Assembly: GCA_965226245.1 (NCBI GenBank)
Contig: CBDDCL010000015.1
Coordinates: 4,092,001-4,156,000, forward strand
DNA: 64,000 nucleotides
Source of the DNA: CBDCYS01 sp965226245
Lineage (GTDB): Bacteria > Acidobacteriota > Terriglobia > Bryobacterales > UBA6623
Direction of reading: 5' to 3'
Shown: one piece after another, positions 9,022 to 18,623 of the stretch
Position numbering within the stretch: position 1 is the stretch's first letter
Layout: the number at the start of each line of letters is the position of its first letter
Made by a program: the position numbers and the translations under genes
The notes under the pieces: generated by a model
Databases searched by the model: none
The model's input: the letters and a program-made list of their open reading frames with translations, nothing else
What the model was told of the DNA's origin: nothing

Positions 9022-11145
9022 ATGCGCATTCGCTCGCTTGCTGCTTACATTTTTCTTGCAATTGTGATCCCCAGCCTGACGGCCGCCGATCTGAAGGTCA
9101 GCAAGGTTGTTCTTTACAAACATGGGATCGGCTTCTTCGAGAGGTCGGGTTCGGTACCCGCGGGCGACACGGCACAACTGCAGTTCAAAGCCACCGAAAT
9201 GGACGACGTGCTGAAGTCGCTCACTGTGGAGAAACGTGGCGGCGGAGGTGTATCGGCAATTCGCTACGACTCGAGCGATCCGCTGTCGAAGCGGCTCGAG
9301 GTGTTTCCATTTCGCATCGGAAACAAGATAACTCTGGCCGACATTCTCGACCAGTTCAAGGGCGCCCAGATAGAATTGCGCCTCAGCCGCGGAGCCGTGC
9401 GGGGCGCCATCGTCAGCTCGCGCTTGAGTCCGGCGACGGACCGCCAGCCCGAGCGCATCGAGCTGATGCTGTTCATGGCAAACGGCGAGTTGCAGACCGT
9501 TGACCCGACCGGGGCCGCCGGGCTGCGGTTTGTCGATACGAAGCTGCAAGCTCAATTCCGGGATTATCTCGAAGTCATCGCGCGATCGCGGAGCCTGGAC
9601 AAGCGCACCGTGACCATTGAATCCATGGGTGAATCCAGCGGTGAATCCAGCGGCGGCGCCAGCCAGGTCGCCGTCAGCTACGTTGTCCCGACACCGATTT
9701 GGAAGAGCAGCTACCGGCTGGTCTTCAGCGGCGACGAAGCGCTGCTCGAAGGCTGGGCCATTGTCGATAACACGACCGGCGAAGACTGGACCGGCGTACG
9801 AATGTCGCTGGTCTCGGGCCTGCCGGTGTCGTTCATCAGCAAACTCTACGAGCCGCGCTATTTGAGCCGTCCGGTGGTGCAACTCGCCCAGGACCGCGCT
9901 TGGCGGCCAACCGTACACGGGGGAGTCATTGAAGGCGAAAAAGCGCAGCTTGCCCAGGCGGCCGACCAAAAACGGCGGGACAACCGTTTCGCCGCGAACA
10001 AGCACATGGCCTTGGCCATGGCGCCGAAGAAGGAACTCGCGGAAACCGCAAGGCTGGGCTTAGTGGTGGGTGACCGTTCTTACCGTCAAAGCGTCGCTGC
10101 CGGACCGCCTGGGCGGATGGCAGGGGGCGGGTTCGAACGCAATCAGATGGCATCGACGGTCGCGGCGGCCGCGGTGGGAGCGGAACTCGGTGAATTGTTC
10201 GAGTACAAGATCGAGGAGCCTGTAACGATTCGCAAGGGCGAGTCCGCCATGCTGCCTTTCCTGCGCGAACGTATCAAGGCCCGGCGGCTTCTGATCTACG
10301 ACCACGGGAACGGCTCGCAACACCCGCTCAACGCGGCGGAGCTGAACAACACCAGCGGCACGACGATGGACGGGGGCGCGATGACGGTCTACGACGCCGG
10401 CGCCTATGCCGGAGAAGCTCTGGTGGAAACGATCAAGTCCGGCGACAAACGGCTGATCAGTTACGCGGTTGACTTGGGAACGCGGATCACAACAGCGTTC
10501 GACAGCTCCAACAAACTACAGGGAGAGTTCCATTACCGGCGCGGCATCCTGACGCTTCGCAGAGCGCTGAAAGAGACGAAAACCTTCACGATTCGCAACC
10601 TAGACTCGGACGCGAAGACCGTGATTATCGAGCACGCGGTAAGGCCGAACTACGAATTGGTTGACATGAAGGCGGCGGAAAAAACCGCCAACGCCTATCG
10701 CTTCGAGGTCAATGTGGAAGGGGGAGAGACCACAAAGTTCCCGATCGTCGAGGAAAGAGTCTACTCCGAGCAGATCGGGATCACGAATCTCACTCCCGAT
10801 CAGTTGTTCTCCTACGTTCTCAACAAGAAACTCGACGAGGCAGGCCGCGAGAAACTTGGCCAGATCGCGGAGCTGAAGCGCCAGATCGCGGACAACGACA
10901 ATCAGGTCAAGCGTCTCGACCAGCAACTCAACGAGATGGTCCAAGACCAGAGTCGCCTGCGCAGCAATATCTCGACTCTGCGGTCCGTCACCGGACAGCA
11001 ACAGCGAGTCATGGAATACGCGGATAAGCTGGCCGGGCAGGAAGGACAACTTGTTACCCTGCGGGACCGCAGAACCGCGCTGCAACGAGAAACCGACGAT
11101 CAGAGGCGCGAGTTGGCCACGCTGATCGAATCACTGGAGTTCTAG
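9022..11145 (+). CDS. DUF4139-domain exported protein
   Basis: The 707-residue protein starts at ATG 9022, behind GGAGG at 9012-9016; a GTG at 9010 overlaps this site and is unlikely. Residues 1-21 form a signal peptide. Residues about 22-70 (KVVLYKHGIGFFERSG, MDDVLKSLTV) form the conserved N-terminal module, and the DUF4139 core runs from about 210 to 640 with SYVVPTPIWKSSYRLVF and DNTTGEDWTGVRMSLVSG. Residues about 620-705 are a coiled coil (ELKRQIADNDNQVKRLDQQL). DUF4139 proteins have no settled function; some relatives were tied to mucoidy. Residues SGESSGESSGG near 205 come from a small in-frame repeat. The next exported protein gene follows 121 nt downstream. Confidence 0.85.
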   Translation: MRIRSLAAYIFLAIVIPSLTAADLKVSKVVLYKHGIGFFERSGSVPAGDTAQLQFKATEMDDVLKSLTVEKRGGGGVSAIRYDSSDPLSKRLEVFPFRIGNKITLADILDQFKGAQIELRLSRGAVRGAIVSSRLSPATDRQPERIELMLFMANGELQTVDPTGAAGLRFVDTKLQAQFRDYLEVIARSRSLDKRTVTIESMGESSGESSGGASQVAVSYVVPTPIWKSSYRLVFSGDEALLEGWAIVDNTTGEDWTGVRMSLVSGLPVSFISKLYEPRYLSRPVVQLAQDRAWRPTVHGGVIEGEKAQLAQAADQKRRDNRFAANKHMALAMAPKKELAETARLGLVVGDRSYRQSVAAGPPGRMAGGGFERNQMASTVAAAAVGAELGELFEYKIEEPVTIRKGESAMLPFLRERIKARRLLIYDHGNGSQHPLNAAELNNTSGTTMDGGAMTVYDAGAYAGEALVETIKSGDKRLISYAVDLGTRITTAFDSSNKLQGEFHYRRGILTLRRALKETKTFTIRNLDSDAKTVIIEHAVRPNYELVDMKAAEKTANAYRFEVNVEGGETTKFPIVEERVYSEQIGITNLTPDQLFSYVLNKKLDEAGREKLGQIAELKRQIADNDNQVKRLDQQLNEMVQDQSRLRSNISTLRSVTGQQQRVMEYADKLAGQEGQLVTLRDRRTALQRETDDQRRELATLIESLEF

Positions 11146-11266
11146 GGCGGCCAGGGACGGGCTGGATTCCGCTCATTGAAAGATCGCGCGGCTTAGCGGA
11201 GTTGACCCCGCGCTTGCGCTTGGGGCTCTGTTACCATTCGTATTGAAAGTTGCAGAAGAGGACACC

Positions 11267-13699
11267 ATGCGCATCATTCGCTACGCGCTACTTTTTGCGC
11301 TTACTTCCACGGTCGCTCTTGCGATTCCGCCGGTTCTGGAGAAACTCGATCCCATCGGCGGACAGCGCGGCACAGCGGTCAAGCTGACACTGGCCGGTCA
11401 AGGGCTCACCGAATACACGCAGGTCATCTCAAAGATTCCCGGCGCCCTGACGCCGTTGACTCCACCAAAGCAGATGAACCGCCAGGGCAGGGAACTTCCC
11501 TATCTGCTCGAGATCAGCGCCGACGCCGCGGTGGGTGTTTATCCGATCCGCATCCAGACCCAGGAGGGTCTTTCGAACGTTCTGTTGTTCAGCGTCGGAG
11601 CGTTCCCGGAAACCGCCGACAAGGAAATCGAAGCGGCCGGCCTGGACGCCGGCGAGCCGCTCAATGACGACCTCGAAACCGCTCAAGAGGTCACTGCGCC
11701 GGTCACGATAAACGGAACACTGCCGGGTCCCGACCGCGACTTTTATCGCTTCTCGGCAGAGGCCGGGCAAAATCTCGTCCTGGAGGTGGAGTGCCGCCGG
11801 ATCGGGTCCGCGATTGATCCGGCGATCGAGCTATTTGATGCGGCCGGCAAGCGGCTGGCGTGGAATCAGGATGCGCCTGGAATTGGCGTCGACGCCCGGC
11901 TCGACCACAAGTTCGCCAACGACGGCGAGTACCTCGTGGCGGTTCACGATTCCAAATTCAGCAAGCAGCAGCAAGATTTCTACCGCCTCAAGATCGGCCA
12001 GTATAGCTATGCCGAAGGCCTATTCCCGCTCGGCTGGAAGCGCGGAGAAACCATCGACGTTGAGCTGTTCGGAGGCAATCTCGCCAAACCGGTCAAAGTG
12101 CGTGCTGACCTCATGACCGAGGATTCCGTCGCTGAATTCAGCTACGTCAGCGTGCCGGGCGAAGCCGGCGCACTGCCGATGCGGCTCGCCCTCGGCGACG
12201 ATCCGGAGGTAATCGAGCCCGAAAGCACGGGGACCGGTGAAATGCAATCCGGCACGGTAGTCAACGGCCGAATCTCGAAACCGGGCGAGATCGACACCTA
12301 CAAGTTCGTTGTGAAGGGAGGCGAAAAGTGGCACGTTCAGTTGCGTGCCGCCCGGCTCGGGACATCGAGTCTTTACGGCGTACTGACACTGTATGACGGC
12401 AAGGGCGAAAAACTTGGCACGACCCGCGAGATCGGCGTTCGTCACAAGCTGTCGAACCTCGATGTCGCCGAAGACCCTAATGCCGACCAGCACATGTCGT
12501 TTGAAGTGCCCGAGGGTGTCAGCGAAATCCGTGTCGCGGTCGAGGACCTGCTCGACCGAGGGGGTGATTTGTTCGGATACCGTCTGGTGGCGAAGCAGCA
12601 GCCAGCCGACTTCTCGCTCACGATTCTGACGCAGCAGGTCAACATCCCACTTCGCGGCAGCGCCCTTGTGACGGTGAGGTCCGACCGCCAGGGTTACAAG
12701 GGTCCGATCAAGCTTTCGATCCCGAACCTTCCCGGCGACATCATCATGAACGGCGGCCACATTCCCTTCCACGAACACCAAGGTTCGTCGCTGGCGGCGT
12801 CCACGGGCTTTCTTACGCTGACGCCGAAGCCGGGAGCGGAGCCTAAAGTCGTCAACCTCGAAATATGGGGCGAAGCGGAAGTCGAGGGCAAGCTCATCCG
12901 CCGCCGGGCGCGCGGGCCCGGAATGGAGGCAAACGTCACGTTCAAGATCGGCGAAAGAACGGTGAGAGACAACGTGGCCCCATGGCTCGGCAGCGATCTT
13001 CCCGCCATGGTTGTGAAAGAGCAGCCGGCGGTCGTGGAGTTGATGGCGCCGCACTACATTAAGCTGATTCAGGGCACCCAGACGGAAATTCCCTGGCAGT
13101 TCACGCCCCGCTCGAAGGGTCTATCCATGGCCGACGAGGCGCAGCGGACTAGCCTGATGTCCACTCCCAATGTTCGGGTCACGCGGCGGCTGGAACGTGA
13201 TCCGAAGAATCCCAACAAGGGCGTTTTCGTGCTGGGCGGCCAAGTCGGCTGGGGCCCGGGCAAGTTCGAAGTGGTTCTTCCGGCGAAGATCAAGGTGGAT
13301 GGCCGGGAGGAAACCATCTACTCGCCGGCGATTACAATTGATGTTGTTCGGGCCTACGAAGTCGAGCCCGCCGAGGAGGTGACGACGCTCGAACCAGGCG
13401 GCGCCACCGAGCTGGCAGCGAAACTCCGGCGCGAGGAGGGGTTCGATCGCGAAGTTGAAGTGAAAGCCGAGAATCTTCCCCTCGGTGTCGCCTGCGAAAC
13501 CGCCAAAGTGCCGGGGGCGCAAAGTGAGTTCCGCATACTCTGCAAGGTCGACGCCGACGCCGCGGCCGGGGAGTTTGAGATCGATTTGACAACTTCATCG
13601 ACCGTGATTGGCGGCGAGGACAAGGAGATCCCCTTCAGTCCGCCGCCGTTCAAGGCGAAGGTGAAGATCACGGGAGGGCAGCCGCGGGCAGGGCGCTAG
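11267..13699 (+). CDS. Large exported protein with PPC (pre-peptidase C-terminal-like) domains
   Basis: The 810-residue protein starts at ATG 11267, behind AGAGGA. A signal peptide of about 19 residues ends at ALA. Residues about 20-105 look like an IPT/TIG-type Ig fold (PPVLEKLDPIGGQRGTAVKL). A first PPC domain lies at about 140-240 (INGTLPGPDRDFYRFSAEAG) and a second at about 330-435 (GTVVNGRISKPGEIDTYKF, then EIRVAVEDLLDRGGDLFGYR). The rest is beta-rich and resembles large Planctomycetes/Acidobacteria surface proteins that sit beside DUF1501 or DUF1549 genes, which are absent here. It is likely periplasmic or surface-exposed, with a binding or adhesive role inferred from the domains only. 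A perfect 31-nt inverted repeat follows the stop. Confidence 0.8.
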   Translation: MRIIRYALLFALTSTVALAIPPVLEKLDPIGGQRGTAVKLTLAGQGLTEYTQVISKIPGALTPLTPPKQMNRQGRELPYLLEISADAAVGVYPIRIQTQEGLSNVLLFSVGAFPETADKEIEAAGLDAGEPLNDDLETAQEVTAPVTINGTLPGPDRDFYRFSAEAGQNLVLEVECRRIGSAIDPAIELFDAAGKRLAWNQDAPGIGVDARLDHKFANDGEYLVAVHDSKFSKQQQDFYRLKIGQYSYAEGLFPLGWKRGETIDVELFGGNLAKPVKVRADLMTEDSVAEFSYVSVPGEAGALPMRLALGDDPEVIEPESTGTGEMQSGTVVNGRISKPGEIDTYKFVVKGGEKWHVQLRAARLGTSSLYGVLTLYDGKGEKLGTTREIGVRHKLSNLDVAEDPNADQHMSFEVPEGVSEIRVAVEDLLDRGGDLFGYRLVAKQQPADFSLTILTQQVNIPLRGSALVTVRSDRQGYKGPIKLSIPNLPGDIIMNGGHIPFHEHQGSSLAASTGFLTLTPKPGAEPKVVNLEIWGEAEVEGKLIRRRARGPGMEANVTFKIGERTVRDNVAPWLGSDLPAMVVKEQPAVVELMAPHYIKLIQGTQTEIPWQFTPRSKGLSMADEAQRTSLMSTPNVRVTRRLERDPKNPNKGVFVLGGQVGWGPGKFEVVLPAKIKVDGREETIYSPAITIDVVRAYEVEPAEEVTTLEPGGATELAAKLRREEGFDREVEVKAENLPLGVACETAKVPGAQSEFRILCKVDADAAAGEFEIDLTTSSTVIGGEDKEIPFSPPPFKAKVKITGGQPRAGR

Positions 13700-13750
13700 G
13701 ATACTAGCCCGGTGATTCTGAGGATTTTGTTCGCAGAAATGGCGGCACGA

Positions 13751-13859
13751 ACAGAGCCGCGCCCGCAAGGGTGCGGTCGAGTCTGGCAGTGACCGAATTC
13801 CGGTGGCGGCCCCGGCGCACTGACTACCCTCGACCGCACCCTTGCGGGCGCGGCTCTGT
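13751..13859. repeat. Perfect inverted pair of REP-like family A
   Basis: Arms of 31 nt at 13751-13781 and 13829-13859 are exact reverse complements, separated by 47 nt. The arm core AGAGCCGCGCCCGCAAGGGT is a family A variant. Lying 50 nt after a stop, it could form a large hairpin at the 3' end of the PPC-protein mRNA. Confidence 0.85.
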
Positions 13860-13946
13860 TCCCCACGAACGAAATTTCAAATATCTTTGGCTAGGTTTTC
13901 GGGCAGGCACTCGGCAGAGCCAACGGCTTTTTCCAAAAGGGTTTCT

Positions 13947-14807
13947 ATGGCGAACGCCTGGCAGCCCCTTGGAAATCCTTCTCCGGAAAGCCTTTCAGAC
14001 GCCCGTCTGCAACTGCATCACTGCGCTCAGATCGCCGCCGCGGTCGGCATCTTCTTGCTGGAGCCGAAGCCCGACGACGGCCACACGAACCTCGGTTGGT
14101 TTGACAAGACCGCTGCGCTGGCCAGCCACCCCACAGAGGATGAGCCGTCGTTCCAGGCGACGATCCGCGTTGCCGATCTGACCCTGCTGCTTTTGGACTC
14201 GGACGGGAGAACCGCGAACAGTTTCCCTCTGAGCGGGACCAAGCTCCACCAAGGTTACGAATGGCTCACGTCAGCCATCGAGACGTTTACGGGGAAGCCG
14301 CCAAGGAATGCGATCGCCCCCCCGCCTTTCGAGTTGCCATTTCATCCGGTTGCAGTCGATGAAACGATTTCCGGGGAACCCAAGGCAGCTCTCGAGGAGC
14401 TGGCGCGCTGGTTTTCAAACGCCGACCAAGTCCTCCGCCGAGTGAGTTCTGGGAGGGAAAACGCCTCGGCTGTACGCTGCTGGCCCCACCATTTCGACAT
14501 CGCGGCAACGATTCAAATCGATCCGCACGAAAGCCCGGAGCAATCCCGCTCGATCGGCCTCGGCATGACCCCGGGGGACAGCAGCTATCCGGGACCTTAC
14601 TACTATGTAAGCCCCTATCCGGCGCCCAAAGACACCGAGCTGCCGCGTCTGTCGGGCGGCGGCGAGTGGCACACGGAAGGCTGGTTTGGGGCGGTTCTGC
14701 CCGCCACAAAGCTGCTCGAAGACGGGTCCGACAGCGAGCAGGGCCGGCGGACTCAGCGCTTCCTCGAATCCGCTATCGAAGCCAGCTACAAGTGGCTCGG
14801 CGACTAG
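13947..14807 (+). CDS. Uncharacterised protein, 286 aa, possibly DUF5996-related
   Basis: I start at ATG 13947 (MANAWQPLGNPSPESL); the longer frame from 13842 would be coded by repeat DNA. Residues about 195-285 carry strongly patterned motifs: RCWPHHFDIA, GLGMTPGDSSYPGPYYYVSP and GGGEWHTEGWFGAVLPATKL. The WPHHFD plus late G-x-F/W-x-x-LP layout recalls DUF5996-type proteins, but the match is loose. No signal peptide or membrane segment is visible, so the protein is probably cytoplasmic. The His pair suggests metal binding or catalysis, but this is only inferred. The gene stands alone, with repeats on both sides. Confidence 0.65.
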   Translation: MANAWQPLGNPSPESLSDARLQLHHCAQIAAAVGIFLLEPKPDDGHTNLGWFDKTAALASHPTEDEPSFQATIRVADLTLLLLDSDGRTANSFPLSGTKLHQGYEWLTSAIETFTGKPPRNAIAPPPFELPFHPVAVDETISGEPKAALEELARWFSNADQVLRRVSSGRENASAVRCWPHHFDIAATIQIDPHESPEQSRSIGLGMTPGDSSYPGPYYYVSPYPAPKDTELPRLSGGGEWHTEGWFGAVLPATKLLEDGSDSEQGRRTQRFLESAIEASYKWLGD

Positions 14808-14962
14808 CCCGCCGGACACGGGCAGGCGCTGCCCAACCGAATTCGCCGAGCCGAAGCGAGGCCGAATTCTTGATGAAAGTGCGTTGCGAGAACGGATTCG
14901 GGCTTCGCGGCGTGGTTGGACGAGACCTGGGCGTTGTTTTGGACTGACATGCTCATGCGGGC

Positions 14963-15044
14963 CCTAGCCCGCATTTCTCACCGCCTGACGGTCGAAGCAC
15001 GCGATAAGCCCGCCATTACTTCGTTGCGCTTGCTCGCCGTGCTC
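14963..15044 (+). repeat. Dispersed repeat H, copy 1
   Basis: About 82 nt (CCTAGCCCGCATTTCTCACC through CTTGCTCGCCGTGCTC) recur in reverse orientation at 44295-44376 with few differences. The first 20 nt also pair with 15128-15147, so the copy is part of a larger hairpin. Confidence 0.75.
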
Positions 15045-15105
15045 ACCGTACTGTCAAGTACGCCTCCGCTCGTCAAGCGGCGCGCGCCTCGTACTGACGG
15101 GCCTC

Positions 15106-15669
15106 TCACGCACTTCGCCTCGCCACGCGGTGAGAAAAGCGGGCTAGCGGCCCGATCAGTGACTCAATCGCATCCTCTACGTCAGCGGGACTGACTTCGT
15201 TGTTCAACTCGTCTCCAGACAACTTGTGCCGAAGTTGACCCGCGGCGTCATAGACCAGAACGGCCGGCAGGCTCGGCAGTGAGAGCCGATCCATGATATC
15301 AGCGAAATCTTCTTCGAAAGCGTAGTGATAGGAGCTTACTCCAGGCGGATCCCTGAAAAGGCTTGCCAACAAGTTCTCCGTCGCCCTAACTTCTCCTGGT
15401 TCATCTAAATCATCCAGACAGAGGGAAACGAACTGAGTGCCGGCAGGCTCGTACTCGCGCTGCAGCTCGACGATCGAGGGGAAAAGCTCAACGCACGCCC
15501 GGCACCAGCTTGCCCAGACATTCACGACGAGCACTTGCCCCTGGTATGAGCGCCGGACTTGCTCCCATTCTTGGAGAGAAATACGCTCCAGTTTCGGTGA
15601 GCTGTTGCCGCACGCCCCGAGGAAGAGAATCAGCACGCCAAGCAGCGCGGCCACGAGAAAGCGCCTCAC
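15106..15669 (-). CDS. TlpA-like thioredoxin-fold lipoprotein
   Basis: The 187-residue protein has a lipoprotein signal (LFLGAC, Cys20) and then a thioredoxin-like domain with VVNVWASWCRAC, giving a CRAC active site at Cys56 and Cys59. The cis-Pro region is PSLPAVLVYD near residue 140. Such TlpA/ResA-like proteins work outside the cytoplasmic membrane in thiol-disulfide exchange, for example in cytochrome c or cofactor maturation. Start is GTG at 15669. The last residues (ARFSHRVARRSA) are coded by repeat H-related DNA, so the natural C-terminus may have been replaced. No operon partner is seen. Confidence 0.8.
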   Translation of the reverse strand: MRRFLVAALLGVLILFLGACGNSSPKLERISLQEWEQVRRSYQGQVLVVNVWASWCRACVELFPSIVELQREYEPAGTQFVSLCLDDLDEPGEVRATENLLASLFRDPPGVSSYHYAFEEDFADIMDRLSLPSLPAVLVYDAAGQLRHKLSGDELNNEVSPADVEDAIESLIGPLARFSHRVARRSA

Positions 15670-15791
15670 ATGTTCATCGTTTCACATCCGTCCCGGGCAG
15701 GGAGCCGCTTGGGGCGGGGGGAGTGGGCAGTCCTCAAACAGCTCAGTGAAGCACGTTGGGAACCGTCACTCTCGTGAGAATGACCGGATGT

Positions 15792-18623
15792 TTAGCGGCG
15801 TCCGAAGCTACCGCGGCCGGATGAACGGCTGCCACCGGACGATCGCGAGCCGCCCCCGCTACGGCTCACTGAACCGCCGCGGCCGCGGGACGGGGCGGAT
15901 CGGGCGCCACCGCTCGATCGACTACTCGGTGCCCGGCTGGCCGATGATCTGCCAAAGCCACCGCTGGAGCGAGCCGAGGGCGCTGACCTCACTCGCGAGC
16001 CGCCTCCGAATCCGCCGAACGAGCGGGACCGGCCCGCCGATGGGCTGACTCGTGAAGAGCCGTCCCGGTTCGGGCTGACCCGGGACGGAGACGAGCGAGA
16101 TGAACGCGGTATCGACCGTCCGGCTGATGCGGAAGCACTGCTTCGAGGACGGCCGGAACTTGGTATGCGGGAGTTGCTCCTGGGAGTAAACGTGCGGCTG
16201 CCTCCGCTGGTGGACGGCGCTCGCGACCGGGAGATCGTCCCAGAACCACCCGATCGGCCCGGCTGAGCTGCCCGCGAACGGCTTCTGGGCACAAAGCCGC
16301 CCCCACCACGCCTGAGGGAGTTACCATCCACCGGACGCGGCAGCGTGAACGTCCGCGGGGAGGACGATCCGCGAGATCCGCTGCTCGTATGAACGCGGGA
16401 GTTTGTGCGGGGCAAAGCACCGCTTGTGGTCCCGCTCGTTCCACCCCGCGCCGGTCTCGGCAACGTAAGGCTGCGTGTTCTGCTTCCATTGCTGGGCGCC
16501 CGGGCCGAACCCGAGACGCGCGACCGCGAGGTGCGAGACTGTGCCGAAGAACCACGGATGCGGGAATTTCCGCCAAAGCGCCGCCAGGTTTGCCGCGACG
16601 CACCCGTGGAACTCGAACCGGATCGAGAGATTCGCGCGCCACCATTCGTGCCCGCCCGGCCAGTCGAACGGACGGAGCGACCTGAGCTTCCATTGGCGGC
16701 GGCAGCGCCGGTTCTCGACCGTCCAAAGCGCCGCCATTGAGGGGTCTGACCGCCGGTAACACTTGCACCGCTGGGGGGCCGCGCCGCACTTCGCACGGGA
16801 GCCGCCGAGCCGCTCTGACCAAGCGCGCGAACACGTCCCCGGCCGGATTCAGCCCGGGTGGTAGCCGCTCCGCTGGTGGTGCGGACTCCACTCCGCCCGA
16901 CGGCCCCAGAACCGGAAGGAGAAGGGTTATTTGCGGTTCGAGCCGTTGAGCGAGTACCGCCCGCGCGTACGGAATCCGATCCTCTCCTGCCGCTGAGAGC
17001 CGCCGATCTAGAGCTCGTGGTCCCGGCGCGAACACCGCCCGCCGGCAGGGAGGCCGCTGCCCCCGGCGTGCCGGCGGAGCCGCTTGCTCCTCCAGCCCGC
17101 CGCACGCGACCGGAACCACCGGCGGCTCCTGCCGTGGCCGTGCGTCTTCCATTCGAATCCGCGAAAGCACGAACCGAGCGGGTCATGTTCTGGCGCTGCT
17201 GGTCAAAGGACGTTCTGGCTGCTCGTTGCCGAGACGGCTGACGGGAAAAGAAGTTCGCCCGGCGCAGGGAACTCGCCGTGCCGGCGGCCCCGGATGCGTT
17301 CGAGGCCCGGACGATTCTTCCCTGGCTTTGGCGCGCCGGCACCACTGGGATCTGGCCGCGCATCAGCGTAGCCCGTCTTAGCTCCGCCGCACGCAGTGAC
17401 CGTGGGGCATTCACACGCCCTTGCGAAAAGCTTTCGGCATCCACCAGCGACACGCCGTTCTGGGCGCGCGCGTTTCGATAGTTCGTGTATATATTCGTGC
17501 TGTTGTCGATGTGGATCGTGGTGTTATGAACCCCGCCGCCGTGTCCATAGCCGTAGCGGTAGTGGTGTCCGTACCAGGGGTAGTAGGGCTCATACGGCGC
17601 CAGCGGCACCCAGCCGATATTCCCGTATCCGAAATTCAGCCCGAAGTTGAAACCGCTGTAGCTGTTGTAGCCGAAGAAGGCGACCAGCGCCGGACGCCAG
17701 TAGTGGCGGCCATAGCGGTGGCCGGGATACCAGCCCCAACCGTAGTGCGCATTGTGGTACCAGCGTCCGTAATGGTAGGGAGCCCAGCCCCAGGGCTCGT
17801 AGCCGACCCAGGACCAGCCGTAGTAATCGAGCCAGCTCCAGCGTCCGTGGCGGTAGGGCGCCCATCCGGCTGACACATGCGGAAACCAGCTATAGCCGTA
17901 GCCGGAGACGTATTGCCAGCGTCCATGGTCGTCCAAGTCTTCGACACCGTAGATGTCGCTGTTCACATAACGGCGGCTGACCGACCGTTGGAGCTGTTTG
18001 TCGCGCCGCTCGTTCCAGTAATCCCAGTCATCTCTGCGGGCGGCCTTGACGAGCTGGAACTCGGCTTCTTCCGCCGGGCCGCGCACGATCATCATGCGGC
18101 CGCTCTTGAGCGTTTCGCGGCCTTCTCGGGAAGCGATCTCGGCTTCGCCGCTGCGAACGGTGACGATCGTTTCACCGGCGCCGGTTACCTCGACGCGGTA
18201 ATTGCCGTGCTTGAGCGGACGAACGGCGACATGGGGGGTTTCAATGTCAACGTCGGCGTCCCCGCCCTTCAGTTCGCTATAGGTCGCGACGCCCCGGACT
18301 ACCTGGATTCGGAATTGCCGGTTGCCAAGCTGGGCCATTGACAATTCCGTGGACTCGTTGAGACGGACGAAGTTCGCCGAGTCGAGCTGGACTTCCGCCC
18401 GCGAAGCGCGGCCAGTTGCAATGCTGTCGCCCTCGACCAGAGGCAGGTTCACGCGTCCTTCGACCCAGTCGCCGGAGTCGCCGCGGCGCGTTGTCACCTC
18501 GCCATTGGTCAAGCTGATGCGCGCCACACCCAGCTCGGGCTTGGTTTGGGCTGCTGCGGGCTTGGCCAGGGTCAGCACCGCGATGATCGCCAGCAACATC
18601 CCAAATTTGCTTAGCTTTTTCAT
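15792..18623 (-). CDS. FecR-domain exported protein with aromatic repeats and an Arg/Ser-rich tail (DUF6600-like)
   Basis: The 943-residue product starts at ATG 18623 behind AAGGAG; the frame stays open for 168 more codons upstream, but that part is not protein-like. Residues 1-25 are a signal peptide. Residues about 28-165 form a FecR-like domain (GEVTTRRGDSGDWVEG, LVEGDSIATG). Residues about 205-370 are extremely rich in Trp, Tyr, Gly and His (WQYVSGYGYSWFPHV, GWAPYRHGRWSWLDYYG), as in DUF6600 proteins. Residues about 420-943 are low-complexity Arg/Ser/Gly. The first part probably sits in the periplasm or cell surface; the basic tail may bind polyanions such as polysaccharide or nucleic acid. 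The tail may be hard to sequence, so small frameshifts are possible. Confidence 0.8.
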   Translation of the reverse strand: MKKLSKFGMLLAIIAVLTLAKPAAAQTKPELGVARISLTNGEVTTRRGDSGDWVEGRVNLPLVEGDSIATGRASRAEVQLDSANFVRLNESTELSMAQLGNRQFRIQVVRGVATYSELKGGDADVDIETPHVAVRPLKHGNYRVEVTGAGETIVTVRSGEAEIASREGRETLKSGRMMIVRGPAEEAEFQLVKAARRDDWDYWNERRDKQLQRSVSRRYVNSDIYGVEDLDDHGRWQYVSGYGYSWFPHVSAGWAPYRHGRWSWLDYYGWSWVGYEPWGWAPYHYGRWYHNAHYGWGWYPGHRYGRHYWRPALVAFFGYNSYSGFNFGLNFGYGNIGWVPLAPYEPYYPWYGHHYRYGYGHGGGVHNTTIHIDNSTNIYTNYRNARAQNGVSLVDAESFSQGRVNAPRSLRAAELRRATLMRGQIPVVPARQSQGRIVRASNASGAAGTASSLRRANFFSRQPSRQRAARTSFDQQRQNMTRSVRAFADSNGRRTATAGAAGGSGRVRRAGGASGSAGTPGAAASLPAGGVRAGTTSSRSAALSGRRGSDSVRAGGTRSTARTANNPSPSGSGAVGRSGVRTTSGAATTRAESGRGRVRALGQSGSAAPVRSAARPPSGASVTGGQTPQWRRFGRSRTGAAAANGSSGRSVRSTGRAGTNGGARISRSGSSSTGASRQTWRRFGGNSRIRGSSAQSRTSRSRVSGSARAPSNGSRTRSLTLPRPARGGTSGTTSGALPRTNSRVHTSSGSRGSSSPRTFTLPRPVDGNSLRRGGGGFVPRSRSRAAQPGRSGGSGTISRSRAPSTSGGSRTFTPRSNSRIPSSGRPRSSASASAGRSIPRSSRSSPSRVSPNRDGSSRVSPSAGRSRSFGGFGGGSRVRSAPSARSSGGFGRSSASRAPSSRSSGGARSAPSRGRGGSVSRSGGGSRSSGGSRSSGRGSFGRR

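Noticed and set aside
8503..10005. A 500-codon minus-strand frame antisense to the DUF4139 gene
   Set aside because: High G+C opens the antisense frame; no domain or start signal is visible, while the plus strand has a complete DUF4139 protein.
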